Assembly: GCF_003952425.1 (NCBI RefSeq)
Contig: NZ_CP034449.1
Location: 3,162,001-3,226,000, forward strand
Length of the DNA stretch: 64,000 bases
Reading direction: 5' to 3'
From: Mesorhizobium sp. M2A.F.Ca.ET.046.03.2.1
GTDB lineage: Bacteria > Pseudomonadota > Alphaproteobacteria > Rhizobiales > Rhizobiaceae
Shown here: positions 34,010-45,140 of the stretch, in pieces
Position numbering within the stretch: position 1 is the first letter of the stretch
Layout: the number at the start of each line of letters is the position of its first letter
The notes under the pieces: generated by a model
The model's database searches: none
The model's input: the letters and a program-made list of their open reading frames with translations, nothing else
Told to the model about the DNA's origin: nothing
Translations under genes and position numbers: made by a program

Positions 34010-34705
34010 GTGACAGAAGCCGTCATCGCGTTGAGGGACGTATCGCTGACGCTCGGCGAGGGCGCGTCCTCCGTCCATGTGCTGAAGGGCGTGAGCCTCG
34101 ACGTCGCGGCCGGGCAAGCCACCGGCATTGTCGGCCCATCGGGCTCGGGCAAGTCGACGCTGCTGATGGTTCTTGCCGGCCTGGAAAGGGTCGATTCGGG
34201 CACGGTTCGGATCGCCGGCGAATTGCTCAACGGAAAAAGCGAGGATCAGATTGCTTCATTTCGAGGGCGAAACATCGGCATCGTATTCCAGTCCTTCCAT
34301 CTCATCCCCAACATGACCGCGCTGGAGAATGTCGCGGTGCCGCTCGAGCTCGCCGGACATGGCGACCCGTTCGGGGTGGCCGCGCGCGAGCTCGCGGCGG
34401 TCGGCTTGAGCGACCGTGTGACGCATTATCCGGGCGAGCTTTCCGGCGGCGAGCAGCAGCGCGTGGCGATCGCCCGGGCGCTGGCGCCGTCGCCGCGCAT
34501 CCTCATCGCCGACGAGCCGACCGGCAATCTCGACCAGGCGACGGGAAAGCAGATTGCCGATCTTCTCTTCGCCAAGGCGGCAGAACGCGGCATGACGCTG
34601 GTGCTGGTCACGCATGACCCGGCGCTTGCCGCGCGCTGCGCGCGCCAGGTGTCGATGCGCTCGGGGCGGATCGAGGACGCTGCTCAGCTTAAAGTGACGG
34701 CATAA
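34010..34705 (+). CDS. ybbA: ABC transporter ATPase, YbbA/LolD type
   Basis: A 231-residue ATPase that works with the next gene's FtsX-like permease. Walker A GPSGSGKST is at 42-50, the Q-loop in FQSFHLIPNMTALENV, the signature LSGGEQQRVAIARAL near 144, and Walker B RILIADEPTGNLD near 162. GTG is the start (GTGACAGAAGCC). The gene ends 4 bp before the permease ATG, so the two are coupled. The divergent tesA is a conserved neighbour. Confidence 0.94.
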   Translation: MTEAVIALRDVSLTLGEGASSVHVLKGVSLDVAAGQATGIVGPSGSGKSTLLMVLAGLERVDSGTVRIAGELLNGKSEDQIASFRGRNIGIVFQSFHLIPNMTALENVAVPLELAGHGDPFGVAARELAAVGLSDRVTHYPGELSGGEQQRVAIARALAPSPRILIADEPTGNLDQATGKQIADLLFAKAAERGMTLVLVTHDPALAARCARQVSMRSGRIEDAAQLKVTA

Positions 34706-34709
34706 TCGC

Positions 34710-37385
34710 ATGGCGGAGACCCCCTCATCCGGGCCTTCGGGCCCCCTTCTCCCCGAGGGGAGAAGAGATCGCCGGGGCCGGCACCTCCCTCTTCTCCCCA
34801 CCGGGGAGAAGGTGGCCGCGAAGCGGCCGGATGAGGGGGCCTGGCTCCGGACATTGAAGCTCGCCATCCGCTTCTCGCTGCGCGAGATGCGCGGCGGCCT
34901 GTCCGGCTTCATGATATTCCTTGCCTGCATCGCGCTCGGCGTCGCGGCGATCGGCGGCGTCAATTCGGTGGCGCAGGCGATCAGTGCCGGCGTCGCCAAC
35001 CAGGGCCAGACGCTGCTTGGCGGCGATCTGCGCTTTCAGGTCAACCAGCGCAGCGCTTCGAATGCCGAGCTCGGCTTCATCCGCAGCCTCGGCGCGGTTT
35101 CGCAGACCTCCGGCATGCGCTCGATGGCGCGGCTGGAAGATGGCTCCGACCAGGCGCTGGTCGAGGCCAAGGCCGTCGACGACGCCTATCCGCTCTACGG
35201 CGCGCTGGTGACTGATCCGGCGCTGCCTAAGGAGCAATTGTTCGGCGAAAGGTCCGGCGTGTTTGGCGCCGCCGCGCCAGACCTTTTGTTCGAGCGGCTC
35301 AATCTTCACGTCGGCGACCGGCTGAAGCTCGGCAGCGCCGTTTTTGAGCTGCGGGCGAGGCTGGTCAGCGAGCCGGACGCGGTGTCGGACGGTTTCGGCT
35401 TCGCGCCGCGGCTGATGATGTCGCGCGGGGGCCTCGCCGCATCCGGTCTGGTGCAGCCGGGCAGCCTGGTCGAGAACGCCTATAAGGTGAGGCTGCCGGA
35501 GGGGACTTCCGAGGCGCGGATCAAGGATATCCAGGCTCAAGCCGCGAAGGATTTCCCGCAGGCCGGCTGGTCGATCCGCACGCGCAGCAACGCGGCGCCG
35601 GCGCTGTCGTCCAATATCGAGCGGTTTTCGCAATTCCTGACCCTGGTCGGGCTGACAGCGCTGGTGGTTGGCGGCGTCGGCGTGGCGAATGCCGTGCGCG
35701 CCTATCTCGACGGCAAGCGCGGCGTCATCGCCACCTTCAAGAGCCTGGGCGCCTCGGGCGGCTTCGTCTTCACCGTCTATCTCGTGCAGATCCTGTTGAT
35801 CGCCGGCCTCGGCATCGTGCTCGGGCTGATCCTCGGCGCCGCAATGCCGTTCGTGGCGAGCGCGCTGTTGCAATCGGTTATCCCGGTGCCGGCGCAAGGC
35901 GGCTTCTATCCAGGCGCGCTGGCCATGGCGGCGCTGTTTGGCCTGCTGGTGACACTGGCCTTCGCGCTCCTGCCGCTCGGCCGCGCCCGCGACGTGCCGG
36001 CGACGGCGCTATTCCGCGAGATGGGGTTCGAGAGCCGCGGCCTGCCGCGCCTGCCCTATACGGGTGCGGCGCCGGCGATCGTCGTCGCGCTGGCGGCGCT
36101 GGCGATCCTCTCGGCCAATGACCACCGCATCGCCTCGATCTTCGTCGGCGCCACGGTCTTTGCCTTCCTGGTGCTGCGGCTGGTGGCGGTGCTGGTGCAA
36201 TGGGCGGCGAAGAAAAGTCCGCGCGTGCGCTCGGTTTCGCTGCGGTTGGCGGTGGGCAACATCCACCGTCCGGGCGCGCTGACGCCCTCGGTGGTGCTGT
36301 CGCTCGGTCTCGGGCTGACGCTGCTGGTGACGCTGGCGCTGATCGACGGGAATCTCAGGCGGCAGATCTCCGGCAGCCTGCCGGAGCGGGCGCCGAACTT
36401 CTTCTTCGTCGACATCCAGAGCAGCGACGTCGATGCCTTCGCCAGCCTGGTGAGCAAGGAGTCGCCACGGGGAACACTGGTCAAGGTGCCGATGCTGCGC
36501 GGCCGCATCATGGCGCTCAACGGCGTCGATGTCGACAAGGTGAAGATCCCGGCCGACGGCGCCTGGGTGCTGCGCGGCGACCGTGGCCTGACCTATGAGG
36601 CCAGGCAGCCGGAAAACGCAACGCTGACCGAAGGTGCCTGGTGGCCGCAGGACTATTCCGGCGAGCCGCTGGTGTCGTTCTCGGCCGAGGAGGGCAAGGC
36701 GATCGGGCTGAAGCTCGGCGACAGCGTCACCGTCAATGTGCTGGGGCGCAACGTCACGGCGAAGATCGCCAATTTTCGCCAGGTGCAGTGGGAGACGATG
36801 GGCATCAACTTCGTCATGGTGTTCTCGCCCAACGCCTTTGCCGGGGCGCCGCATGGCTGGCTGGCGACGCTGACCGACAAACAAGCCTCCACGGCCGACG
36901 ACGCAAGGCTGCTCAACGCCGTCACCCGCGCCTTCCCGGCGGTGACGACGGTGCGCGTTAAGGACGCGCTCGACATCGTCAACCGGCTGGTCGCGCAACT
37001 GGGGACGGCGATCCGCGCCGCCGCCGGCGTCGCGCTGATCGCCTCGGTGCTGGTGCTCTCGGGCGCCTTGGCCGCCGGCAACCGGGCGCGCATCCATGAC
37101 GCCGTGGTGCTGAAGACGCTTGGCGCGACGCGGCGGACGCTGATTGCCGCCTTCTCGCTCGAATATGTGCTGATCGGCCTTGCGACAGCGCTGTTCGCGC
37201 TGGCCGCCGGCGGTATCGCCGCCTGGTTCGTGGTCGCGCATATCATGACGCTGCCGTCGCATTTCATGCCGGAGGTGGCGGTGGCGACGATCCTGGTCTC
37301 GCTGACGGTCACCGTCGGCATCGGCCTTGCCGGCACCTGGCGGGTGCTCGGCCATAAGGCGGCGCCGGTGCTGCGCAACCTCTAA
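34710..37385 (+). CDS. ybbP: FtsX-like ABC permease YbbP
   Basis: An 891-residue inner-membrane permease with ten predicted helices in three blocks (about residues 70-90, 310-440 and 455-575, 760-875) and two large periplasmic domains. LKLAIRFSLREMRGGLSGFM starts the native protein, and SFSLEYVLIGLATALFALAA is near the end. The ATG at 34710 is 4 bp after ybbA, but the first ~45 codons fall entirely in an R2 palindromic repeat. Either the repeat is translated, or initiation uses GTG 34812 or a later codon. The substrate is unknown. Confidence 0.88.
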   Translation: MAETPSSGPSGPLLPEGRRDRRGRHLPLLPTGEKVAAKRPDEGAWLRTLKLAIRFSLREMRGGLSGFMIFLACIALGVAAIGGVNSVAQAISAGVANQGQTLLGGDLRFQVNQRSASNAELGFIRSLGAVSQTSGMRSMARLEDGSDQALVEAKAVDDAYPLYGALVTDPALPKEQLFGERSGVFGAAAPDLLFERLNLHVGDRLKLGSAVFELRARLVSEPDAVSDGFGFAPRLMMSRGGLAASGLVQPGSLVENAYKVRLPEGTSEARIKDIQAQAAKDFPQAGWSIRTRSNAAPALSSNIERFSQFLTLVGLTALVVGGVGVANAVRAYLDGKRGVIATFKSLGASGGFVFTVYLVQILLIAGLGIVLGLILGAAMPFVASALLQSVIPVPAQGGFYPGALAMAALFGLLVTLAFALLPLGRARDVPATALFREMGFESRGLPRLPYTGAAPAIVVALAALAILSANDHRIASIFVGATVFAFLVLRLVAVLVQWAAKKSPRVRSVSLRLAVGNIHRPGALTPSVVLSLGLGLTLLVTLALIDGNLRRQISGSLPERAPNFFFVDIQSSDVDAFASLVSKESPRGTLVKVPMLRGRIMALNGVDVDKVKIPADGAWVLRGDRGLTYEARQPENATLTEGAWWPQDYSGEPLVSFSAEEGKAIGLKLGDSVTVNVLGRNVTAKIANFRQVQWETMGINFVMVFSPNAFAGAPHGWLATLTDKQASTADDARLLNAVTRAFPAVTTVRVKDALDIVNRLVAQLGTAIRAAAGVALIASVLVLSGALAAGNRARIHDAVVLKTLGATRRTLIAAFSLEYVLIGLATALFALAAGGIAAWFVVAHIMTLPSHFMPEVAVATILVSLTVTVGIGLAGTWRVLGHKAAPVLRNL
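34720..34839. repeat. R2 palindromic repeat inside the 5' end of ybbP
   Basis: CCCCCTCATCCGGGCC to GGCCGGATGAGGGGG are the outer arms, with CCCTTCTCCCCGAGGGGAG and TCTTCTCCCCACCGGGGAG hairpins within. Length is 120 bp, exactly 40 codons, so the reading frame is kept. Confidence 0.85.
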
Positions 37386-37498
37386 CCGAGCGCGGCTCCA
37401 AGTCCCGGCCCGATTAAATCTCTGTAAGAATGCCCGCCGGAAGGCCCAAAAACCGGCCTTTCGCACTCTCACAAAGCGTTACGACCCGTTACCGTCTT

Positions 37499-37516
37499 GT
37501 TCTTGACGTCAAGAAC
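37499..37516. promoter_or_regulatory. Perfect 18-bp palindrome upstream of the BI-1 gene
   Basis: GTTCTTGACGTCAAGAAC is fully self-complementary and contains a TTGACG hexamer, followed 12 bp later by CATATT. Such a site overlapping a -35 box is what a dimeric repressor operator would look like. The start codon is 110 bp downstream. Confidence 0.4.
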
Positions 37517-37625
37517 CATCATATTTCGCAACAGGCATGCTGGAGTCCCGCCAGCGGCGCCTGGTCCAGGGATCAATCCAAGCGGACCTGTCACCGGACG
37601 GGGCAGAAGCAACAGAGGATTTCCA

Positions 37626-38366
37626 ATGGCTGATCCCATTCGCAACTACCAGACGGGCGCCGCCTCCGGCGCGCGCGTCGATATCGATCAGGGCCTGCGC
37701 GCCTATATGATCAAAGTCTACAACCTCATGGGGCTTGGCCTGCTCATTACCGGCCTTGCCGCCTGGGGCGCCTTCCACCTCGCCGTCACCGGCGACGGCC
37801 AACTGACCGGTTTCGGCCAGCTCATTTACGCCAGCGCGTTCCGCTGGGTCGTCATCCTGGCGCCGCTCGCCGCCGTGATGTTCCTGTCGTTTCGCATCCA
37901 GTCGATGAGCGTGGCGGCGGCGCAGACCACGTTCTGGGTCTATGCCGGCCTTGTCGGCCTGTCGCTGTCGACGATCTTCCTCGTCTACACCGGCACCAGC
38001 ATCACCCAGACCTTCTTCGCCACGGCCGCGGCCTTCGGCGGTCTGTCGCTCTACGGCTACACGACCAGGCGTGACCTGTCGGCGTTCGGCTCGTTCCTGA
38101 TCATGGGCGTGATCGGCCTGCTGATCGCGATGCTGATCAACATCTTCCTGCAGTCGTCGGCGCTCGCCTTCGCCATCTCGGCGATCGGCGTGCTGGTCTT
38201 CGCCGGCCTCACCGCCTACGACACGCAGCGGATCAAGGAGATGTATTTCGAGGGTGACGTCGCCGACGTCGCCGGCCGCAAGGCGATCATGGGCGCCCTG
38301 CAGCTCTATCTCGACTTCATCAACCTGTTCATGTTCCTGCTGCAGTTCATGGGCGACCGCCGCTAA
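37626..38366 (+). CDS. Bax inhibitor-1 / YccA-family membrane protein
   Basis: A 246-residue inner-membrane protein with seven hydrophobic segments. Family features are the VDIDQGLRAYMIKVYNLMGL entry, and the C-terminal GVLVFAGLTAYDTQRIKEMY, then AIMGALQLYLDFINLFMFLL. In bacteria the family includes pH-gated calcium leak channels and FtsH modulators; the exact role here is unknown. The ATG at 37626 has AGAGGA upstream. A strong terminator follows, and an 18-bp palindrome lies in its leader. Confidence 0.93.
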   Translation: MADPIRNYQTGAASGARVDIDQGLRAYMIKVYNLMGLGLLITGLAAWGAFHLAVTGDGQLTGFGQLIYASAFRWVVILAPLAAVMFLSFRIQSMSVAAAQTTFWVYAGLVGLSLSTIFLVYTGTSITQTFFATAAAFGGLSLYGYTTRRDLSAFGSFLIMGVIGLLIAMLINIFLQSSALAFAISAIGVLVFAGLTAYDTQRIKEMYFEGDVADVAGRKAIMGALQLYLDFINLFMFLLQFMGDRR

Positions 38367-38403
38367 GGACGGTTACCCGGTCTCACTGGACCATAGAGTT
38401 GCG

Positions 38404-38437
38404 AAAGGGCGGCCCAACGGCCGCCCTTTCCTTTTTT
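38404..38437 (+). terminator. Rho-independent terminator of the BI-1 gene
   Basis: AAAGGGCGGC at 38404-38413 pairs with GCCGCCCTTT at 38420-38429 over a CCAACG loop, followed by CCTTTTTT. Confidence 0.93.
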
Positions 38438-38483
38438 GCATGCCTTTGCTGTTATCGAGGCAGGAGAACAAACTGCATAGATT

Positions 38484-39074
38484 ATGAGCAATATTGCGAT
38501 CAGGGCTGCAACTGCGGCCGACCTTGACCGGATCACTGAAATCTACGCCGATGCGGTCGTCCACGGCACGGCGAGCTACGAGCTGGAGCCGCCCACCCGC
38601 GCTGAAATGGGCAACCGATTCGACACTCTGGCGGCGGGCGGCTTCCCCTATCTGGTGGCGGAAAAGGGCGGCGCCGTGCTCGGCTACGCCTATGCCGGAC
38701 CGTTCCGGCCGCGCCCCGCCTACCGATTCGTCATCGAGGATTCGGTCTATGTCGCGCCCGAGGCCAAGGGGCAGGGCGTCGGCTCGCTGCTGATGCGGGC
38801 GTTGATCGAAACGGCGCGCGCGGCGGGCTTCCGCCAGATCATCGCGGTCATCGGCGACGGCCATGCCGACAGCGCCTCGGTACGGCTGCACGAGAAGCTC
38901 GGCTTCCACCATTCCGGGCGGTTGGAAGGATCAGGCTACAAGCACGGGCGCTGGCTGGACACGGTGTTCATGCAGCTGTCGCTGAATGGCGGCGCAGAGC
39001 TGCCACCGGATCCTGATTCGCTGCCGGAGCGGCGGTTTCGGGAATTGAGAGGAATTGAGGAACTGAAGAATTGA
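38484..39074 (+). CDS. GNAT acetyltransferase, phosphinothricin-acetyltransferase type
   Basis: A 196-residue member of the PAT/Bar-like GNAT subgroup, which acetylates phosphinothricin or methionine sulfoximine-like amines. Diagnostic stretches are IRAATAADLDRITEIYADAV, ASYELEPPTRAEM, VYVAPEAKGQGVGSLLMRAL (acetyl-CoA loop about residues 92-111) and LGFHHSGRLEGSGYKHGRWL. The last eight codons (LRGIEELKN) lie inside a GGAATTGA-type repeat, so the C-terminus may have been replaced. Confidence 0.92.
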   Translation: MSNIAIRAATAADLDRITEIYADAVVHGTASYELEPPTRAEMGNRFDTLAAGGFPYLVAEKGGAVLGYAYAGPFRPRPAYRFVIEDSVYVAPEAKGQGVGSLLMRALIETARAAGFRQIIAVIGDGHADSASVRLHEKLGFHHSGRLEGSGYKHGRWLDTVFMQLSLNGGAELPPDPDSLPERRFRELRGIEELKN

Positions 39075-39157
39075 GGAATTGAAGAAAGACGGCTGCGAAC
39101 TGGCGCGTCAGGCGCCCTTTTCCTCAGTTCTTCAATTCTTCAGTTCCTCAATTCCTC
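39041..39157. repeat. GAATTGAGGAACTGAA repeat with inverted partner
   Basis: Left arm 39041-39086 is built of GGAATTGA, GGAACTGAA and GAATTGA units; right arm 39121-39157 is the inverse (TCCTCAGTTCTTCAATTC, then TTCAGTTCCTCAATTCC). A 34-bp unique loop separates them. The left arm supplies the 3' end of the acetyltransferase frame. The pair could form a long hairpin between two convergent genes. Confidence 0.85.
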
Positions 39158-39166
39158 TTTTTTCCC

Positions 39167-39553
39167 CTAAGCCTCGACGACCTTCAGCTTGGCATCGAAG
39201 ACCCCAAGCACGCGGCCGAGTTCCTGGCCGCGCTTGAGGATGCGGCCTCCTGCCGCGATGACGGCGAAGGCGCCTTGGCGGCGCGCCAGCTTGGGGTCCT
39301 TGACGATCTGGAACAGCGGCACTTCGCTGGCCCGGCGGAAGACGGAAAAGACAGCGCGATCAGTGAGATGATCTATAGCATAGTCGCGCCATTCATTGGC
39401 CGCCACCATGCGCCCGTAGAGCCTCAGGATCTGATCAAGCTCGCGCCGGTCGAATCGCACCGGCTGGTCGAGGCGTGCGCTGCGCGCGTCGTGCAACGGG
39501 ATCAATATTCCGGATGCTTCCCCATCCTCCGTCCCGCCGCTGTGATCGGTCAT
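39167..39553 (-). CDS. DUF2794-domain protein
   Basis: A 128-residue cytosolic protein with the conserved alphaproteobacterial DUF2794 pattern: PVRFDRRELDQILRLYGRMV, then ANEWRDYAIDHLTDRAVFSV, then RRASEVPLFQIVKDPKLARR and a GQELGRVLGVFD tail. No function is known. The ATG at 39553 is preferred for its AGGATCGAGGC context; an upstream ATG at 39577 would add eight residues. It converges on the acetyltransferase across the inverted GAATTGA repeat. Confidence 0.88.
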   Translation of the reverse strand: MTDHSGGTEDGEASGILIPLHDARSARLDQPVRFDRRELDQILRLYGRMVAANEWRDYAIDHLTDRAVFSVFRRASEVPLFQIVKDPKLARRQGAFAVIAAGGRILKRGQELGRVLGVFDAKLKVVEA

Positions 39554-39718
39554 GCCTCGATCCTTCGATTGAATCATGCGCCGGCCAAGGTTCGCGCTTT
39601 CAGGATCGAATTGCAAGGGCCAGCCACGCATGCGCACGGTCGCGCGCTTTCCCAATCGTCCAGTCACGTTTGCGAAACATGTGTTGGAATTGGTGATCCT
39701 CTGCCACAATCTCGCCAC

Positions 39719-39927
39719 AAATAATCCGCGCTCATGCCCCAATCTCCGACGAGTTTACCGGCGTTGCCTGAGACGGTTCGGTCCGGCACCGGCTCGTAAA
39801 CCCCAAGCCCCCCGCCCACGGGTCAGCGTCGGATCGAACCAACCTCGGTTTTTCCTTGGAAAAATCAGGTGCGACGATCCCAAAACCTGAATGACCGGCG
39901 TCAGAAGCAAGCTGACGCCGGTTTTTT
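39719..39927 (+). ncRNA. Candidate small RNA with its own terminator
   Basis: Between two minus-strand genes lies a strong plus-strand terminator (39894-39927) with no plus-strand gene to serve. A possible promoter upstream is TTGGAA at 39684 and CAATCT at 39707, spaced 17 bp. The ~209-nt stretch between them has no coding features but contains a second small hairpin (GGTTTTTCC...GGAAAAATC, 39847-39866). I do not recognise a known RNA family. The 5' end is a guess. Confidence 0.35.
39894..39927 (+). terminator. Orphan Rho-independent terminator
   Basis: ACCGGCGTCA at 39894-39903 pairs with TGACGCCGGT at 39913-39922 over a 9-nt loop, followed by TTTTT. No plus-strand CDS ends near it. Confidence 0.9.
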
Positions 39928-39933
39928 AATTTT

Positions 39934-40096
39934 CCTTCTCCCCTTGTGGGAGAAGGTGCCCGAGCGAAGCTCGGTCGGATGAGGGGTGTTGGAAGGAATG
40001 AGGCGGTGGCGGTTTCGAGCTTATGGCCAAGCTAGAGCACCCCTCATCCGTCTCGGCGCTGCGCGCCGATCCACCTTCTCCCACAAGGGGAGAAGG
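39934..40096. repeat. Interspersed palindromic repeat, family R2
   Basis: CCTTCTCCCCTTGTGGGAGA, then TCGGATGAGGGGTGTTGG, a unique middle, and the inverse ACCCCTCATCCGTCTCGGCG to CTTCTCCCACAAGGGGAG. Together with the sRNA candidate it fills the 548-bp gap between the DUF2794 and DUF1223 genes. Confidence 0.83.
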
Positions 40097-40101
40097 GGTA
40101 T

Positions 40102-40896
40102 TCACGGCTTATGGATGAAGGCGGCGCCGAGGATCGGGCCGGGCATGCCGTCCTTGCCGACCGACTGCAGCAGCACCGCGCAGCCGCCTTTCTTGGCGAT
40201 CTCGGTCAAAGGCAATTCGTAACGCTGGGCCTTGCCGTGCCACATGCCGGCGGTCTGGATGTCGGAAACTGCGTTCCAGTAGGTCAGGCTGCGGCCGCTG
40301 TTCTCGCCCTGGCCGATCTTGACCATCTGCGGCGGGTCGAAATAGACGATCACCACATGGGCGTCGGCGGGGCCGTTGCCGGCATCGCCCGCGTCGATCA
40401 TGACGCGGTCGCTGGTGCGGCTTACCTTGATCGCGACCCGCATGCCCTCGCCGGTCCTGTCCATGCGGGCCAGGGCGCCGTCGACATCCTTGCGGCTGGC
40501 GCCGTTGACGTGACTGCGGCCGTTGATGACGGCTTGCGGCGTATAGACTGAGCGGCTGCCGAAGGCGCGCATATAGTCATATTGCCGCTCGGTGTTCTCC
40601 TTGGTGCTCAGCGTGTCCTGCCAGCCGAGATAGTCCCAGTAATTGACGTGGTAGGCGAGCGCGATGATATCGTCCTTGCCGGCGAGCTCGGCGAAGAACT
40701 CGTCCGCCGGCGGACAGGAGCTGCAGCCCTGGCTGGTGAACAATTCGACCACGCCCAAGGGCCTGTCGATTTGGGGCTTGTCGGTCTGGGGCTTGTCGGT
40801 CGCGGGCTTCTCAGGCTCGGCTGCAAGGGCCACGCCGCCCAACGCCGTCAGGGCCAGCGCTACTGCCGCAAGCCGCAATCGTCCTCGAAATGCCAT
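40102..40896 (-). CDS. Exported DUF1223 thioredoxin-like protein
   Basis: A 264-residue exported protein. Signal peptide MAFRGRLRLAAVALALTALG ends near residue 25 (ALA). A short TDKPQTDKPQIDRP linker follows. The DUF1223 core is VVELFTSQGCSSCPPADEFF with a CXXC pair at C58 and C61, then AYHVNYWDYLGWQDTLSTKE and YTPQAVINGRSHVNGASR, a thioredoxin-like fold. It probably acts as a periplasmic thiol protein; partners are unknown. Confidence 0.92.
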   Translation of the reverse strand: MAFRGRLRLAAVALALTALGGVALAAEPEKPATDKPQTDKPQIDRPLGVVELFTSQGCSSCPPADEFFAELAGKDDIIALAYHVNYWDYLGWQDTLSTKENTERQYDYMRAFGSRSVYTPQAVINGRSHVNGASRKDVDGALARMDRTGEGMRVAIKVSRTSDRVMIDAGDAGNGPADAHVVIVYFDPPQMVKIGQGENSGRSLTYWNAVSDIQTAGMWHGKAQRYELPLTEIAKKGGCAVLLQSVGKDGMPGPILGAAFIHKP

Positions 40897-41080
40897 GACT
40901 TTTCCAATTCCCGCCGGTGACGCCGGCTTTGTTCTGATTGCTAAAATATGTGGCAGAAGCGGCGGTCAACGGGAAGTCACGTTGCGGTGAAATTTTTGCT
41001 GTTGCAGCCGCAGGTAAGGGCGCAATAGGAGAGCGTTTGCATTTCAAGGCGCGGTTCGATTCGGGAGCAGCATCCCCGCC

Positions 41081-41392
41081 ATGTGGCAAACTCTCCTGAC
41101 CCCTGTCGATCTTTATTGCGAACGGACGGGATCAGGACTTTGGGCCGAGTCGGCTAATGCTTTGACCAACCTTGCTTTCATTGCCGCGGAACTGTGGGGC
41201 GCCCGGCAAGTGCGGCGATACAAGACCGGCACCTTCGCCGAGGTGCTGGCCTGGTGGATGGTCGTGATCGGCATCGGCTCGACCCTGTTCCTCGCCAGCA
41301 AAAGCACGATCTGGGCCGACATCCTGCCGATCGCCGGTTTCACGCTGGCCTACACGCTGTTCAACCTGCGCCCGAAGGGAGTAGGGGAGTAA
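41081..41392 (+). pseudogene. Truncated ceramidase-family membrane protein
   Basis: A 103-residue frame that matches only the first part of the bacterial ceramidase-like (PAQR-related hydrolase) family: PVDLYCERTGSGLWAESANA, LTNLAFIAAELW, and IGIGSTLFLASKSTIWADIL. In the family the segment reads SxxFHx7-9D; here the His position is Leu (LFLA), although the Asp is present. Full members have about 220 residues. The frame ends exactly where the GGGGAGTA tandem repeat begins (last codons GVGE and TAA are repeat sequence), so the 3' half has been lost. Confidence 0.55.
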
Positions 41393-41545
41393 GGCAGTAG
41401 GGGAGTAGGGGAGTAGGGGAGTAGGGGAGTAGGGGAGTAGGGGAGTAGGGGAGTAGGGGAGTAGGGGAGTAGGGGGAAGAGGATCGGCAGCGGGTGACTT
41501 CCCTACTGCCCTATTCCCTTACTCCCCTACTCCCTTATTCCCCTA

Positions 41546-41547
<2 letters not shown>
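41377..41547. repeat. GGGGAGTA tandem array with inverted partner
   Basis: Left arm 41377-41476 holds about ten units of AGTAGGGG, mostly perfect with a 10-bp period; right arm 41500-41547 is the inverse (CCCTACTGCCCTATTCCCTT, then ACTCCCCTACTCCC). The right arm supplies the acnA stop codon and the left arm the end of the truncated ceramidase-like gene. A related pair lies at 63567-63669. Confidence 0.92.
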
Positions 41548-44236
<2,689 letters not shown>

Positions 44237-44517
44237 GTGCGATCCGTCCTTGTCTGTTCAGCCTGAAAGGGAACGGACGCCGATGGCATGCAATCACGCG
44301 CAAAGGTGCGGGTACGGCCATTTCCGCTGTCCGCTCCCAAGCAACCCGAGCCGTTCAAGGCGGCGCGTGCGCTGGTTCGGCGCTAATTCTGTTCCCGCGC
44401 CGACCGCTGGCACGGATGAACCGCATATAGAGAATTTCCTGGAATAGTTCTAGACAGACAAAAGGCAAATTTGTGCGATGCGGCGACGGCTGCGAAACGG
44501 TGCTTTCGGAACGGGCA

Positions 44518-45129
44518 ATGATGCGGCTGATCGCCGAAAATCTGGGCGGCGAGCGCGGCGGCGAGGCGGTTTTTTCCGGCATCGGCTTTGCGCTCGACAA
44601 GGGCGAAGCGCTCATCGTCACCGGGCCGAACGGCTCGGGCAAATCGACCCTGCTGAGGGTAGTCGCCGGGCTGCTGCCGGTTGCCCGGGGCAAGGTGCTG
44701 GTCGAAGGCGGTGGCGAGGCTTTCCCGACGGTCGCCTCCGCCTCGCACTATCTCGGCCATCTCAACGCGATGAAGACGGCGCTCAGCGTCGAGGAGAATC
44801 TCGGCTTCTGGCGGGCCTTCCAGGGCGAACCGGCATTGAGCGTCGAGGAGGCGCTGGAGACGGTGGCGCTCGGCGGGCTCGGGCATCTGCCCTTCGGCTA
44901 TCTGTCGACCGGGCAAAGGCGGCGGGTGTCGATCGCCAAGCTTCTGGTCAGCCATAGACCGGTATGGCTGCTGGATGAGCCGACGGCGGGGCTGGACAAG
45001 GCTTCGGAGGAGCGGTTCGCGGGGCTGATGCGGGGCCATCTGCGCGACGGTGGGATTGTGGTGGCGGCGACGCATCTGCCGCTGGGGTTGGAAGGGGCGC
45101 GCGAGCTGCAAATGAAGGTAGCCCGTTGA
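44518..45129 (+). CDS. ccmA: Heme exporter ATPase CcmA
   Basis: A 203-residue ABC ATPase of system I cytochrome c maturation, which releases holo-CcmE from CcmC. Walker A GPNGSGKST is at 36-44, the signature is the CcmA-type LSTGQRRRVSIAKLL, and Walker B is PVWLLDEPTAGLD. ATG 44518 (MMRLIAENLGG) has GGAA seven bases upstream. It heads a plus-strand ccm group that here runs ccmA-ccmB-ccmD-ccmG. Confidence 0.94.
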   Translation: MMRLIAENLGGERGGEAVFSGIGFALDKGEALIVTGPNGSGKSTLLRVVAGLLPVARGKVLVEGGGEAFPTVASASHYLGHLNAMKTALSVEENLGFWRAFQGEPALSVEEALETVALGGLGHLPFGYLSTGQRRRVSIAKLLVSHRPVWLLDEPTAGLDKASEERFAGLMRGHLRDGGIVVAATHLPLGLEGARELQMKVAR

Positions 45130-45140
45130 TGTTTGCGCCA

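Noticed and set aside
41393..41476. Tandem AGTAGGGG array considered as CRISPR
   Set aside because: Units are 10 bp with no unique spacers and no cas genes nearby.
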